A stretch of 64,000 bases of DNA from Hippopus hippopus (GCA_946811185.2 OX328113.1:18312521-18376520), one strand, 5' to 3'; positions 32,001-40,274 are shown, counted from the stretch's first letter. The notes: generated by a model not told the origin, from the sequence alone. A program made the numbers and translations.

Positions 32001-34685
32001 TGGTTTTCACGACCCTGGGAAAGAAGGCTTTTGAAAACTTTGAGGGAAAAGGAGAAAATGCTGGTAACCACTACTTTCCCCTTTTCCCACAATGTTTTCT
32101 ACCCTAACAAAAGCCTAAAGCTCACTTGTACCAATTCTAGAGTCTAAAATTTGTCGTTTGGAAAAGGGTTGACTCTTTACCAGATGTCGAGATTCTAGAC
32201 TGGTCCTATCTAAAAAATTATTTGCAGACAACAAATCAAAATTAATGTGGCTCAAATGTAGGGATTTATGTAAAGAAATATGTAAGCAGTGAAATAAGAG
32301 AAAAAATTCTTGCTATAAAGTCTTGTCAATCCGAATCACTTGCAGAGGTGTAGCAGATAAAATAAACAAGGAGGTATTCATGTGTGTTTGTTTAACACAG
32401 TTTTTAACATTAATTTACTTATATCATAGTTTCTTTAACACAGGTTTTTAACATTAATTTACTTATATCACATTGGCCAGTGCACCTACCTATGCTTACC
32501 TGTAGTTCCTTTTACCAGAACTCGCACAATATTCTCCTCATCCCACTGGCATCTACTTAGCATAACATCCTTGAAACAAGGGTCCGCATTGAGACAGGAA
32601 TGAATCCTGGCGCAAGGACTATCATCAATCCTCAGAGGAAAGAATTCCGAAAAGCTGGGAATTTAACCCTTTACCGCATGATGCTGACTTTTAACGACCC
32701 TGGGAAAGAAGCCTTTTGAAAACATTGTGAGAAAAGGGTAAAATGCTGGTAACCACTATTTTCCCCTTTTCCCACAATCTTTTTTACCCTATCAAAGAAA
32801 AATTGCACCATTTGAGCCACATTGAAATTGTCAGCCACAAATGCTTTTAATTTGGACACAGCTAAAATTTTGTCGCCTAGTAAAGGGTTAAACGAGTGAC
32901 ACCCTTGTTTCAAGCCCTTACAGGCTTGGCTACCGGGCTCAGCCTGTCAATCGTAACTATATCTTGAGAATATAATTATAAAGGTGGTCTCATATGACAG
33001 GCTGTCTGTATTTCAACAGATTGGACACCTAATGAACCGAATAACATGAATGGTGGGGAAGATTGTGTTGAAATAAGTGAATACTATTTCTTTCAATGGA
33101 ACGACAACAAATGTGACGGACCAAAATATTCCATCTGCAAAAATGCAAAAGGTAATGTACATCAAGTAATAGGCCTTGCACTAAACTTTTGCATGAAAAG
33201 AAAATGAAATGGACTTTTCTGTGGACCAAACTGGGCATATTCTATGCACTGCCATCTTGATCTGAGCTGTCTAAAACACTGTTTGCTAACAACTTTCAAA
33301 AAGTTGAGTTCATTTTATCTTCCCATGCTGTAAAACTTTTTACAATGTTGAGTTTACTTAACCCTTTACCAAACAATCCCAGGTTTTCACGACTCTGGGA
33401 AGGAAGGCTTTTGAAAACATTGTGGGAAAAGGAGAAAATGCTGGTAACCAGCATTTTCTCCTTTTCCCACAGTGTTTTCTACCCTATCATAGACAGAAAT
33501 CATCATTTGAGCTACATTTAAATTGTTGAATTCAAATGCTTTCTGTTTGGTCCAGTCCAAAATTTCGTCATGTGGTAAAGGGTTAACCTTCCTTCAGAAA
33601 GTTGAGTGTACTTTATCTTCCTGTGTCATGAAGCCTTTCAGACAGTTGAGTTTATCTTCCCATGCCATAAAATCTTCCAAAAAGTTGAGGTTACCTTCCC
33701 ATGCCACGAAACCTTTCCGACAGTTTAGTTTCCCTCACCTTCCCATGCCATAAAACCTTCCAGAAAGTTAGGTTTATTTTAGCTTCCCACGCCAAAAAGC
33801 CTTTCAGAAAGTTGTGTTTCCTTTATCTTCCAATGCCAGAAACACTCTCAAAGAGTTGCACTGACTTAACTTCACATTCTGAAAAACCTTCTGGAGAGCT
33901 GAGTTTACCTGACCTTCCCATGCCATAAAACCTTCCAAAAGGTTGAGTTTACTTTATCCTCTTATACAGTAAAACCTTTCAGAAAATCGAATGTACCTTA
34001 AGATGCCATAAATTTGTTCAAAAAGTTAACGTTAATTTATCTTCCATGCAATAAAAAATTTCAACTTGCATGCAATGTTGGATTTTTACTAACAGAAATT
34101 CATTTCATGTACTAGTATTCTAATTGGTTTAACCCTTAGAGCGCTTAGCAGTGCAGACAGTGTAAATCAAGATCCAAATGTACAGAACACTGAGACTGAT
34201 GTTTGATCTAAACTGTTTGGTCTTTTGTGAAATATTCCTGAAAAATACCCTTGAAATTGTGCTGCTTAGATCTGTCCTGATTGAGAAAACCTATTTCATC
34301 TATTAACCCTTATCCTGCTAAATATGTGAAATGAATTTGTCAAACCAATGTTAAACACCCGAATAATACTATTTCAGACTTGCTTTTTTGGAAAAAAAAA
34401 TCTTGTCGGACATTGTAGATCCAAGATCAGACTGCACAGAATCTGCACATTATGTGCAGTCTGATCTTGATCTATACTGTCTGCAAAAGGTCAGTGAGTC
34501 GCGCTTAGCAGCCTTAGGGTTAACTCTTTACCAAAGTTTTAACCCTGGGGAAGAAGGCATTCAAAAACATTTCCGGAAAAGGTGAAAATGCTGCTTTTCG
34601 ACATTTTATTTTATCCTTTTTTTGACAATATATTTCATTGATGCACCTTTTTTGTCTAATCCTTGTTTTTTTTTCAGATGTTTAA
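22985..34685 (+). CDS. Protein with two C-type lectin domains (5' exon missing)
   Basis: Carbohydrate-binding, probably secreted. Exons: 22985-23073, 24611-24713, 25830-25934, 27282-27434 (domain 1); 28650-28741, 29627-29726, 31495-31593, 33020-33151 (domain 2); and 34678-34685 (last residues DV and stop TAA). All have GT-AG borders and matching phases, giving about 292 residues. Each domain is a long-form C-type lectin fold: an N-terminal C..C pair, the core WWIGLTDS, E-D-C, WND and S-I-C-K. Domain 1 has QPD (27296-27304) and WND (27356-27364); domain 2 has EPN (33034-33042) and WND (33097-33105). In this family EPN usually favours mannose-type and QPD galactose-type sugars. The entry exon needs a phase-1 upstream exon, presumably a signal peptide, which was not found. 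No transmembrane segment is seen. Bivalve proteins of this kind are often immune lectins (inference). Confidence 0.92.
23345..23430. mobile_element. MITE-B core fragment
   Basis: GGACAGGCTGCATGTTTTGT and inverted GTGCAGTCTGAAATTGATCT. Confidence 0.55.
24105..24585. repeat. Degenerate ~35-45-bp tandem repeat (TTTGATACTGTGTAGATATGTC)
   Basis: About a dozen units of ATACTGTGTAGATATGTCTT followed by CATACCATATTTG, in the intron before lectin exon 2. Confidence 0.9.
24611..24713 (+). CDS. Lectin exon 2 (CTLD 1)
   Basis: Acceptor TTTCCAG, donor AATG|GTATGG; phase 0 in, 1 out. Encodes YKCQRLGGYLVHINSRQEN, matching C-x-x-x-G-G-x-L-v-x-I-x-s-x-x-E. Confidence 0.93.
24785..25003 (+). mobile_element. 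MITE-A, 3' end truncated
   Basis: TTAACCTTCTACCAAAAGAC start; perfect hairpin around GGTTACC; the right TIR is missing. Confidence 0.83.
25155..25386 (+). mobile_element. MITE-A, full length, diverged
   Basis: TTAACCTCCTTACCTCATGA start, decayed hairpin, intact end GTGTGGTAAAGGGTTAA. Confidence 0.8.
25830..25934 (+). CDS. Lectin exon 3 (CTLD 1, WIGL core)
   Basis: Phase 1 to 1, acceptor TTTACAG, donor AAAG|GTTGTA. Encodes ESKWWIGLTDSQVENLFTW, the conserved hydrophobic core. Confidence 0.94.
25995..26090 (+). mobile_element. MITE-A fragment
   Basis: ACAGATTAAATGTGGCTTAT and GAAAACATTGTGGGAAAAAA, ending in the middle of the hairpin. Confidence 0.65.
26203..26260 (-). mobile_element. MITE-A end fragment
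   Basis: TTAACTCTTTACCAAACAATCCC start and a short piece of the GGTGAGGAAAAAACAATGAT arm. Confidence 0.55.
26326..26546 (-). mobile_element. MITE-A, full length with TTAA at both ends
   Basis: TTAACCCTTTACTACACAAG to TTTGGTAAAGAGTTAA; hairpin nearly perfect. Confidence 0.9.
26744..26970 (-). mobile_element. MITE-A, full length
   Basis: AATAACCCTTTTTCACACAA start, ACCAGCATTTTCTCCATTTC hairpin arm, end GTCGTTTGGTAAAGAGTC. Confidence 0.87.
27025..27243 (+). repeat. Dispersed ~220-bp repeat, copy 2
   Basis: Same blocks and order as 20709-20940; it ends about 40 bp before lectin exon 4. Confidence 0.8.
27282..27434 (+). CDS. Lectin exon 4 (CTLD 1, QPD sugar site)
   Basis: Phase 1 to 1, donor CCAG|GTAAAG. 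Encodes DWDYAQPDDYFGEDC, then WND and S-I-C-K. It has one cysteine more than the second domain (CFISCHSIC), leaving a potentially free thiol. MITE-B begins 19 bp past the donor. Confidence 0.94.
27454..27664. mobile_element. MITE-B, full length with TTAA at both ends
   Basis: TTAACCCTTATCCTGCGGAA start, core GATCAAAGATCAGACTGCG, right end GAGTCGCGCTTAGCAGTG..AAGGATTAA. 211 bp. Confidence 0.9.
27668..27898 (+). mobile_element. MITE-C copy
   Basis: Shares TTTAATGCATGAATGCATTT, TCCATAAAATCCATTTTGTC and CCCTTTTCACAGGGCATGGC with 30214-30453. Confidence 0.7.
28275..28460 (+). mobile_element. MITE-A, 5' truncated
   Basis: GTCTTATCCAAATTGAAAGC to GTGTGGTAAAGGGTTAA; it shares its last TTAA with the next copy. 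Confidence 0.83.
28457..28637. mobile_element. MITE-A fold-back derivative beside lectin exon 5
   Basis: The left part is the usual 5' arm (TTAACTCTTTACCAGACAAC..). The right part is the same arm inverted (ACATTTAAATTACAGTCTGC AATTGCTTTCAA), not the normal 3' arm. It ends about 12-15 bp before the acceptor of the exon at 28650. Confidence 0.75.
28650..28741 (+). CDS. Lectin exon 5 (CTLD 2, N-terminal cysteines)
   Basis: Phase 1 in, 0 out; acceptor TTTTCCAG, donor AAAG|GTATTG. Encodes GTCALPNGWKDYGGSCYFF. A folded-back MITE-A lies directly upstream. Confidence 0.93.
28862..29048 (+). mobile_element. MITE-A copy, hairpin partly deleted
   Basis: AAATTGTAGACTGGTCCAAA, one hairpin arm (CCCAGCATTTTCTCCTTT), end GTGTGGCAAAGGGTCAAA. 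Confidence 0.75.
29046..29178 (+). mobile_element. MITE-A, 5' half
   Basis: AACTTTAGACTGTTC, GTCTTTGATAGGGTA and GGAGAAAATGCTAGTTAC; breaks off at the hairpin centre. Confidence 0.7.
29209..29435 (+). mobile_element. MITE-A, full length with TTAA at both ends
   Basis: TTAACTTTTTACCAAATGAC to GTGTGGTAAAGGGTTAA; the hairpin centre GCTGGTTACCAGC is perfect. Confidence 0.92.
29627..29726 (+). CDS. Lectin exon 6 (CTLD 2)
   Basis: Phase 0 in, 1 out; acceptor TTTCCAG, donor TATT|GTAAGT. Encodes HYCQRHGANLVHINTAQEQH. Confidence 0.93.
29835..29985 (+). repeat. Dispersed repeat, copy of the 9110 family
   Basis: CTTTTGACCTACTTCTTGGT, ATAGATAGAAATTTGCAATTG and GTACATGTTTATATGGC resemble 9110-9235. Confidence 0.6.
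30214..30453 (+). mobile_element. MITE-C, full length
   Basis: Ends are inverted: GAGCCATGCTATGG at the left and CAGAGCATGGCTC at the right. Near the right end there is an internal hairpin, CCCAGGTCAGCCTGCG..CGGACCTGGGTTG. About 240 bp; target site unclear. Confidence 0.8.
30892..31260. mobile_element. 369-bp inverted-repeat element, TTAA target
   Basis: Begins TTAAGGTAGTAGACCGCTAA and ends TTAGAGGTCTACTACCTTAA, a 20-bp TIR with one or two mismatches, TTAA on both sides. The interior is AT-rich and non-coding. Confidence 0.88.
31300..31405. mobile_element. MITE-B core and right arm
   Basis: AAGATCAGACTGCATGCTCTG and CAGTCTGATCTTGATCTATG, ending AAAAGAGTTTAAC. Confidence 0.7.
31495..31593 (+). 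CDS. Lectin exon 7 (CTLD 2, WIGL core)
   Basis: Phase 1 to 1; acceptor TTTTCAG, donor GAAG|GTAAAT. Encodes FHGWWIGLTDSGREGKFKW. A 201-bp TA-flanked MITE starts 18 bp past the donor. Confidence 0.94.
31612..31812. mobile_element. 201-bp inverted-repeat element, TA target
   Basis: Left GGGCACCCTAATGG mirrors right CCATTAGGGTGCCC. Inner arms pair too (CATTGCCTTTCATCGCC / GGCGATGAAAGGCGATG; TAATCCGTAATCGA / TCGATTACGGATTA). TA duplicated at 31610-31611 and 31813-31814. It is GC-richer than its surroundings. Confidence 0.92.
31865..31975 (+). mobile_element. MITE-A fragment, hairpin deleted
   Basis: AGATAACAAATCAAATGATG, GTTTTCTAAAGCCTTTTTTC and ATTATGTAATAAAGGGTAAA. Confidence 0.65.
31978..32171 (-). 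mobile_element. MITE-A copy
   Basis: TTAACCCTTTACCAAACAAT start, hairpin GGTAACCACTACTTTCCCC, end TTGTCGTTTGGAAAAGGGTT. Confidence 0.82.
32170..32265 (+). mobile_element. MITE-A 5' fragment
   Basis: TTGACTCTTTACCAGATGTC and TTTGCAGACAACAAATCAAA. Confidence 0.65.
32391..32475. repeat. Two-copy ~43-bp tandem duplication
   Basis: Both units contain TTTAACACAG(G)TTTTTAACAT followed by TAATTTACTTATATCA. Confidence 0.85.
32472..32655 (-). mobile_element. tRNA-derived SINE, head missing
   Basis: Reverse complement of the SINE body (TGGCCAGTGCACCTACCTAT, GCACAATATTCTCCTCATCC, GACTATCATCAATCCTCAGA); ends before the tRNA-like part. Confidence 0.75.
32663..32891 (-). mobile_element. MITE-A, full length with TTAA at both ends
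   Basis: TTAACCCTTTACCGCATGAT to GTCGCCTAGTAAAGGGTTAA. Confidence 0.9.
33020..33151 (+). CDS. Lectin exon 8 (CTLD 2, EPN sugar site)
   Basis: Phase 1 to 1; acceptor TTCAACAG, donor AAAG|GTAATG. Encodes DWTPNEPNNMNGGEDC, WND and Y-S-I-C-K: complete calcium site 2 residues of mannose type. Confidence 0.95.
33358..33586 (-). mobile_element. MITE-A, full length, near-consensus
   Basis: TTAACCCTTTACCAAACAAT to ATGTGGTAAAGGGTTAA, 229 bp. The central inverted repeat has about 33-bp arms meeting at GGTAACC with one or two mismatches. A good reference copy. Confidence 0.95.
33590..34075. repeat. Degenerate ~45-bp tandem repeat (TTCCCATGCCATAAAACCTT)
   Basis: About ten units of CTTCCCATGCCATAAAACCT followed by TCCAGAAAGTTGAGTTTACT. 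Plus-strand open frames with repeated S-H-A-x-K-P are repeat artefacts. Lies in the last lectin intron. Confidence 0.9.
34134..34225. mobile_element. MITE-B fragment
   Basis: GCGCTTAGCAGTGCAGACAG and AAATCAAGATCCAAATGTAC with partial inverted arm. Confidence 0.55.
34303..34523. mobile_element. MITE-B, full length
   Basis: TTAACCCTTATCCTGCTAAA to GCGCTTAGCAGCCTTAGGGTTAA; core GATCAGACTGCACAGAATCT. It shares its terminal TTAA with the following MITE-A fragment. Confidence 0.92.
34520..34610 (-). mobile_element. MITE-A end fragment
   Basis: TTAACTCTTTACCAAAGTTT, CTGGGGAAGAAGGCATTC and AGGTGAAAATGCTG; cut before the second hairpin arm. Confidence 0.65.
34678..34685 (+). CDS. Lectin exon 9 (last two residues and stop)
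   Basis: After a strong T-rich acceptor (TTTTTTTTCAG) the phase-1 frame reads D, V, TAA. A Helitron-like element begins about 155 bp after the stop, so the 3' UTR is short or runs into it. No AATAAA was seen before the element. Confidence 0.75.
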
Positions 34686-34839
34686 CTTTTGTCCCTTTGA
34701 CAGAAGAAATCAATAGAGGGTCTTGATATAGTGGAAATACGTTGTAATGTGATTTATGTTTGCTGCAATTTTTCTATACATGTAAAAGCATTCTTTATTC
34801 TAACAAGAAAAGAAAAATTATTATTTTATATCAAAAATA

Positions 34840-37800
34840 AGAGGGCCATGATGGCCCTGGATCGCTCACCTGAGTCAGTAGGCGAAATTCACTCCACGTG
34901 CATAATTCAATTTCTGACCAATTGTCAGGTCAATTGAGCATAAAATGTGGCCTCTAGAGCGTCCACAAGGAATTTCCGTAAGTTGACCTAGTGACCTAAT
35001 TTATCACCCCACGTGACCCAATTTATAAAGACACATATTCTGAACAGTTTTCAAGTTAATTGAGCAATAAATGTGGCCTCTAGAATGCCCACAAGGAATT
35101 TCTTTAATTTGACCAAGTCACCTAGTTTATGACCCCAGGTGACCCAATTTCAAACTCATCCAATATTTCATCAAGATAAACATTCTGACCAATTTTCAAG
35201 TCAATTGAGCAAAAAATGTGGCCTCTAGAGTGCCCTAAAGTATTTCTTTAATTTGAACTTGTGACCTAGTTTATGATCCCAGGTGACCCAATTTCAAACT
35301 CATCCGATATTTCATCAAGACTAACATTCTGACCAATTTTCAAGTCAATTGAGGAAAAATGTGGCCTCTAGAGGACCCTAAAGGTATTTCTTTAACCTAG
35401 TGACCTAGTTTATGATCCCAGGTGACCCAAATCCAAACTTATCCGAGATTTTATCAAGACAAACATTTTAACTAATTTTCAAATCAATTGAACAATAAAT
35501 GTGGCCTCTAGAGTGCCCACAAGGTATTTCTTTAATTTGACCAAGTGACCTAGTTTATGACCCCAGGTGACCAAATTTCAAACTCATCCGATATTTTATC
35601 AAGACAAACATACTGACCAATTTTCAAGTCAATTGAGGAAAAAATGTGGCCTCTAAAGTGTCCTAAAGGTATTTCTTTAATTTGACCTAGTGACCTAGTT
35701 TATGACCCCAGTTGACCCAATTTAGAACTTACCTTAAAGTTTATCAAGACAAACATTCTGACTAATTCTCAAGTCAATTGAGCAAGAAATGTGGCCTCTA
35801 GAGTGCACTAAAGGTATTTCTTTAATTTGACCTAGTGACCTAGATTATGACCCCAGGTGACCCAATTTTGAACTCATCCTAGATTTCATCAAGACAAACA
35901 TTTTAACCAATTTTCAAATCAATTCAACAATAGCTGTGGCAGCTAGAGTGCCCTCAAGGTATTTCTTTAATTTGACCTAGTGACCTAATTTAAGACCCAA
36001 ATGGCCCAAATTCAGACTCATATGAGATTTTATCAAGACAAACATTCTGACCAATTTTCAAGTCAATCGAGCAATAAATGTGGCCTCTAGAGTGCCCACA
36101 AGGTATTACTTTAATTTGACCTAGTGACCTAGATTATGACCCCAGCTGACCCAACTCCAAACTCATCCGATATTTCATCAAGACAAACATTCTGACCTTT
36201 TTTCAAGTCAATTGAGCAATAAATGTGGCTTCTAGAGTGCCCACAAGGTATTTCTTTAATTTGAGCTAGTGACCTAGATTATGACCCCAGGTGACCCAAT
36301 TTTGAACTCATCCTAGATTTCATCAAGACAAACATTTTAACCAATTTTCATATCGATTGAACAATAAATGTGGCCTCTAGAGTGCCCACAAGGTATTTCT
36401 TTAATTTGACCTAGTGACCTAATTTAAGACCCCACATGACCCAAATTCAGACTCATGTGACATTTTATCAAGACAAACATTCTGACTAATTTTCAAGTCA
36501 ACTGAGCAATAAATGTGGCCTTCAGAGTGCCCACAAGGTATTTCTTTAATTTGACCAAGTACCCTAGTTTATGATCCCAGGTGACCCAAATCCGATCTCA
36601 TCCGATATTTCATCAAGACAAACATTCTGACCAATTTTCAAGTCAATTGAGCAACAAGTGTGACCTCTAGAGTGCCCTAAAGGTATTTCTTTAATTTGAC
36701 CTAGTGACCTAGATTATGACCCCAGGTGACCCAATTTTGAACTCATCCTAGATATCATCATGACAAACATTTTTACCAATTTTTAAATCAATTGAACAAT
36801 AAATGTGGCCTCTAGAGTGCCCACAAGGTATTTCTTTAATTTGAACTAATGACCTAGTTTAAGACCCCACATGACCCAAATTCAGACTCATATGAGATTT
36901 TATCAAGACAAACATTCTGACCAATTTTCAAGTCAATTGAGCTAAAAATGTGGCCTCTAGAGTGCCCACAAGGTATTACTTTAATTTGACCTAGTGACCT
37001 AGTTTACGACCCAAGGTGACCCAATTTCGAACTGACTGAACACTGGTGCTCAGGTGGGCAACCAAATTTCAGGTCATTTGAGCAATAAATGTGGCCTCTA
37101 GAGTGCCCACAAGGTATTTCTTTAATTTGACCAAGTGACCTAGTTTATGAACCCAGGTGACCCAATTTCAAACTCATCCGATATTTCATCAAGACAAACA
37201 TTCTGACCACCTAAAGGTATTTCTTAAATTTGACCTAGTGACTTAGATTATGACCCCAGGTGACCCAATTTTGAACTCATCCTAGATTTCATCAAGACAA
37301 ACATTTTTACTAATTTTTTCAAATCAATTGAACAATGAATGTGGCCTCAAGAATGCCTACAAGGTATTTAATTTGACCTAGTCACTAAATTATGACCCAA
37401 ATTCAGTCTCAGATGAGAGTCATTTAATTTGAATTAATGACCTAGTTTAAGACCCCACATGGCCCAAATTCAGACTCATATGAGATTTTATCAAGACAAA
37501 CATTCTGACCAATTTTCAAGTCAATTGAGCAATAAATGTGGCCTCTAGAGTGCCCACAAGGTATTTCTTTAATTTGACTAAGTGATCTAGTTTATGATCT
37601 CAGGTGACCCGTTTTCAAACTCATCCGATATTTCATCAAGACAAACATTCTGACCAATTTTCAAGTAAGTCAATTGAGCAATAAATGTGGCCTCTAGAGT
37701 GCCCTAAAGGTGTTTCTTTAATTTAACCTAGTGACCTAGATTATGACCCCAGGTGACCCAATTTTAAACTCATCCTAGATTTCATCAAGACAAACATTTT

Positions 37801-38574
37801 AACCAATTATCAAATCAACTGAACAATAAATGTGGCCTCTAGAGTGCCCACAAGGTATTTCTTAAATTTGACTTAGTGACCTAATTTAAGACCCCTTATG
37901 ACCCAAATTCAGACTCATGTGAGATTTTATCAAGACAAACATTCTGACCAATTTTCAAGTCAATTGAGCAAAAAATGTGGCCTCTAGAGTGCCCACAAGG
38001 TATTACTTTAATTTGACCTAGTGACCTAGTTTATGATCCCAGGTGACCCAAATCCAATCTCATCCGAGATTTTATCAAGACAAACATTCTGACCAAATTT
38101 CAGGTCATTTGAGCAATAAATGTGGCCTCTAGAGTGCCCACAAGGTATTACTTTGACCTAGTGACCCAGTTTCGAACTGACTGAACACGTTGTGCTCAGG
38201 TGGGCTAACAAACTTAGAACAGATTCACTACATACCAAATAACAAAGCTCTATGCCTTCCAGTTTTAGCAAAGAATAATTTTAAAGTTTTCCTTCTTTGT
38301 TTCTATGTTAGAAATTGTGACCCCAAGGGCTGGGCCAGTTTTGATCTCAGGGGCATCATATGAACAAACTTGGTAGAGGTCCAGTAGGAGATGCTACATA
38401 CCAAATATCAAAGCTCTACACTTTCCAGTTTTAGAGAAGAAGAATTTTAAAGTTTTCCTTCTTTGTTCCTATGTTAGAACTTGTGACCCCAGGGACGGAT
38501 GGACGGACAGACGGACGCTGGACAACGACCGATCACAATACCCCACCTTAGCACTTCGTGCTCAGGTGAGCTAA
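34840..38574 (+). mobile_element. Helitron-like (pearl/HINE-type) element with satellite core
   Basis: Starts with the hairpin GAGGGCCATGATGGCCCT and a subterminal block TCGCTCACCTGAG. Ends with the hairpin AGCACTTCGTGCT followed by CAGGTGAGCTAA. The right block CTCAGGTGAGC is the inverse of the left one. The 3' hairpin plus CTAA fits the CTRR rule of rolling-circle elements. The interior has about 22 copies of a ~145-bp unit (34900-38200), then two ~165-bp units (38219-38470), then a GGACGGACGG-rich stretch. No Rep/helicase coding sequence, so non-autonomous. Orientation is given from hairpin end = 3' end. Confidence 0.85.
34900..38200. repeat. ~145-bp satellite-like tandem array (~22 units)
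   Basis: Each unit carries ATGTGGCCTCTAGAGTGCCC, AAGGTATTTCTTTAATTTGA, CCTAGTGACCTAGTTTATGA, CCCCAGGTGACCCAATTT, CATCAAGACAAACATTCTGA and TTTTCAAGTCAATTGAGCAA. Alternating unit variants (TCATCCTAGATTTCATCA versus TCATATGAGATTTTATCA) recur in order, suggesting a higher-order arrangement. Partial units and a short inserted end-like piece (CTGGTGCTCAGGTGGGCAAC) occur near 37050. Confidence 0.95.
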
Positions 38575-38799
38575 AAACTTATAAGCACTGTACCCTAGGA
38601 GCTTGGACCACCCTGTATGCACCCTAAAATGACTAAACCACACCAAATCTTTTACCATCTCTGGATTATATGAAGAGACAATCAGGGTGTTTCCAAAATT
38701 ATATACATAGTGGCCCAAGCCAGGAATCGTCCTAGCAGTCTGAGTACTGTGATGCTTCACTGTTTCTTTGTCACAATATTTTCCTCACATTAAATTTAA

Positions 38800-38970
38800 T
38801 ACAGAATGGGTACTAGATGGCAAAATAAATGTGACTCAAGAAATGGGATCTGACTTCAAAGAGGTGGAGAGGGGAGACAATGCTGGTTGCCATTATTTGC
38901 TCCATATGCCACACCTTTTTCAAAAGCCTCCTTTGTCATGGTCATTAAACACAGTAGGTCATGTTCTATT
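38800..38970 (+). mobile_element. MITE-A copy, strongly diverged
   Basis: GGCAAAATAAATGTGACTCA, GGGGAGACAATGCTGGTTGC and CAAAAGCCTCCTTTGTCATG. Confidence 0.6.
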
Positions 38971-39044
38971 TGGTACTGGGTTATTGAATTCTATATATGA
39001 GTCATGCACTGTGAAAAGGGGGTTTAATGCTTTTGCAAAAAGTA

Positions 39045-39205
39045 CTCATGTGGGAAAGCAGCCAGTGGCTTGGAAAGAATATTGTGCGGAGTACAGGTAA
39101 AAGGAACTCCAGGAAAGCATGGATAGGTGCACTGGCCTCCACGACATAACTGAAAGAAATGTTGAAAACGGCATTAAACACCATACAATCAATCAACCAA
39201 TAACA
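39045..39205 (+). mobile_element. tRNA-derived SINE, 3' half
   Basis: ATGTGGGAAAGCAGCCAGTG, GGATAGGTGCACTGGCCTCC, and tail ACCATACAATCAATCAACCA; 5' truncated. Confidence 0.85.
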
Positions 39206-39209
39206 ACTA

Positions 39210-40000
39210 GCCCAATTTCACAGTAATATCTTCAGTAATAACGGAGATAAGAGAAAATGTTTAATTTTTTTGCATGACAACAACAGGGCTATGACAGTAC
39301 CTTGATGTTTTATTGGAAAATAGCCAAGCATAAAATATTGAGAGAGAGAGAACAACAGAACAAAAAGAGGGAAGAAAAGACCTTTATAAAACAAAGCACA
39401 CTCATAAACTAGTAGTTAGAAAGGTGATATATTTATGAGTTTCATAAAGTACATGATCATGGATACAATACAAAACATACAGTTTGAAAATAATGTACAC
39501 AAACACATGATGGTAAATTTTAGAAACTACATGTACCGTCAGTGATCATAAATATTTCATCAAATGTGGAAATCCCATTTACCTACATGCATTTCCAACT
39601 TTTAAATTCATCTTGGCTTATAAATGAAGTTGTATTTATGAAACTTACATGGAGATATAGGATATTAAATTTTTACATGGAAATATATATTTTTTAGACT
39701 TGATAGAATGTAACATGAAAGAAATGAAACTATTCAAAAAGTGAGCAAGATTTTCTAAAAACATTCCGTACATCGACATCAGTGGCAGGGTCGTAAAAAT
39801 TTAATGGAATAATAACACCACTAGGTTTCAGAGCTACAACTTAAATATCAGATGAGGAATATTAATGGCATATTGGTGTGAATAGCCCCAATAAGCTCCC
39901 TTTCTACCAGTACATCTTTCGTTATGATTACATAATGAGCAGGTTTTTCTTGCACACTGAAAAATGCGTGTAGGTCAATAGGAATTTTGAATTCACTTTG
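39210..40000. other. Unassigned AT-rich stretch
   Basis: Intergenic between the convergent lectin and EXTL3 genes. No exon or repeat family was recognised apart from a short (GA)n at 39343. Confidence 0.5.
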
Positions 40001-40002
40001 TG

Positions 40003-40240
40003 CAAACTCTTTACCAATGACTTAATTACAGACTTGTCCAAATTGAAAGAATTTACAGACAACAATTCTAATGTGGCTAAAACAATGTCTTTCTTTGAAA
40101 GGGTAGACTACTAGGCAACATCGTAGGAAAAGTGGGAATGCTGGTTACTGGTTACCAGTACTTTCGCCTTTTCCCAGTATGCTTTCGAAAGCTTTCTTCC
40201 CCAGGGCCGTTAAAACATGGGATTGACTGCTAAAGGGTGA
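40003..40240 (+). mobile_element. MITE-A copy
   Basis: AAACTCTTTACCAATGACTT start. The hairpin centre is duplicated (GCTGGTTACTGGTTACCAGT). End TGCTAAAGGGTGAA. Confidence 0.82.
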
Positions 40241-40274
40241 AGAATGTCCACTTTTGTCAGATTGTACAGTGATG

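Noticed and set aside
33523..33928. Repetitive S-H-A-x-K-P proteins on the plus strand
   Set aside because: Open frames running through a degenerate 45-bp tandem repeat in a lectin intron.
34900..38200. CRISPR array
   Set aside because: Units are ~145 bp, diverged, without short constant repeats separated by unique spacers, in a eukaryotic genome.
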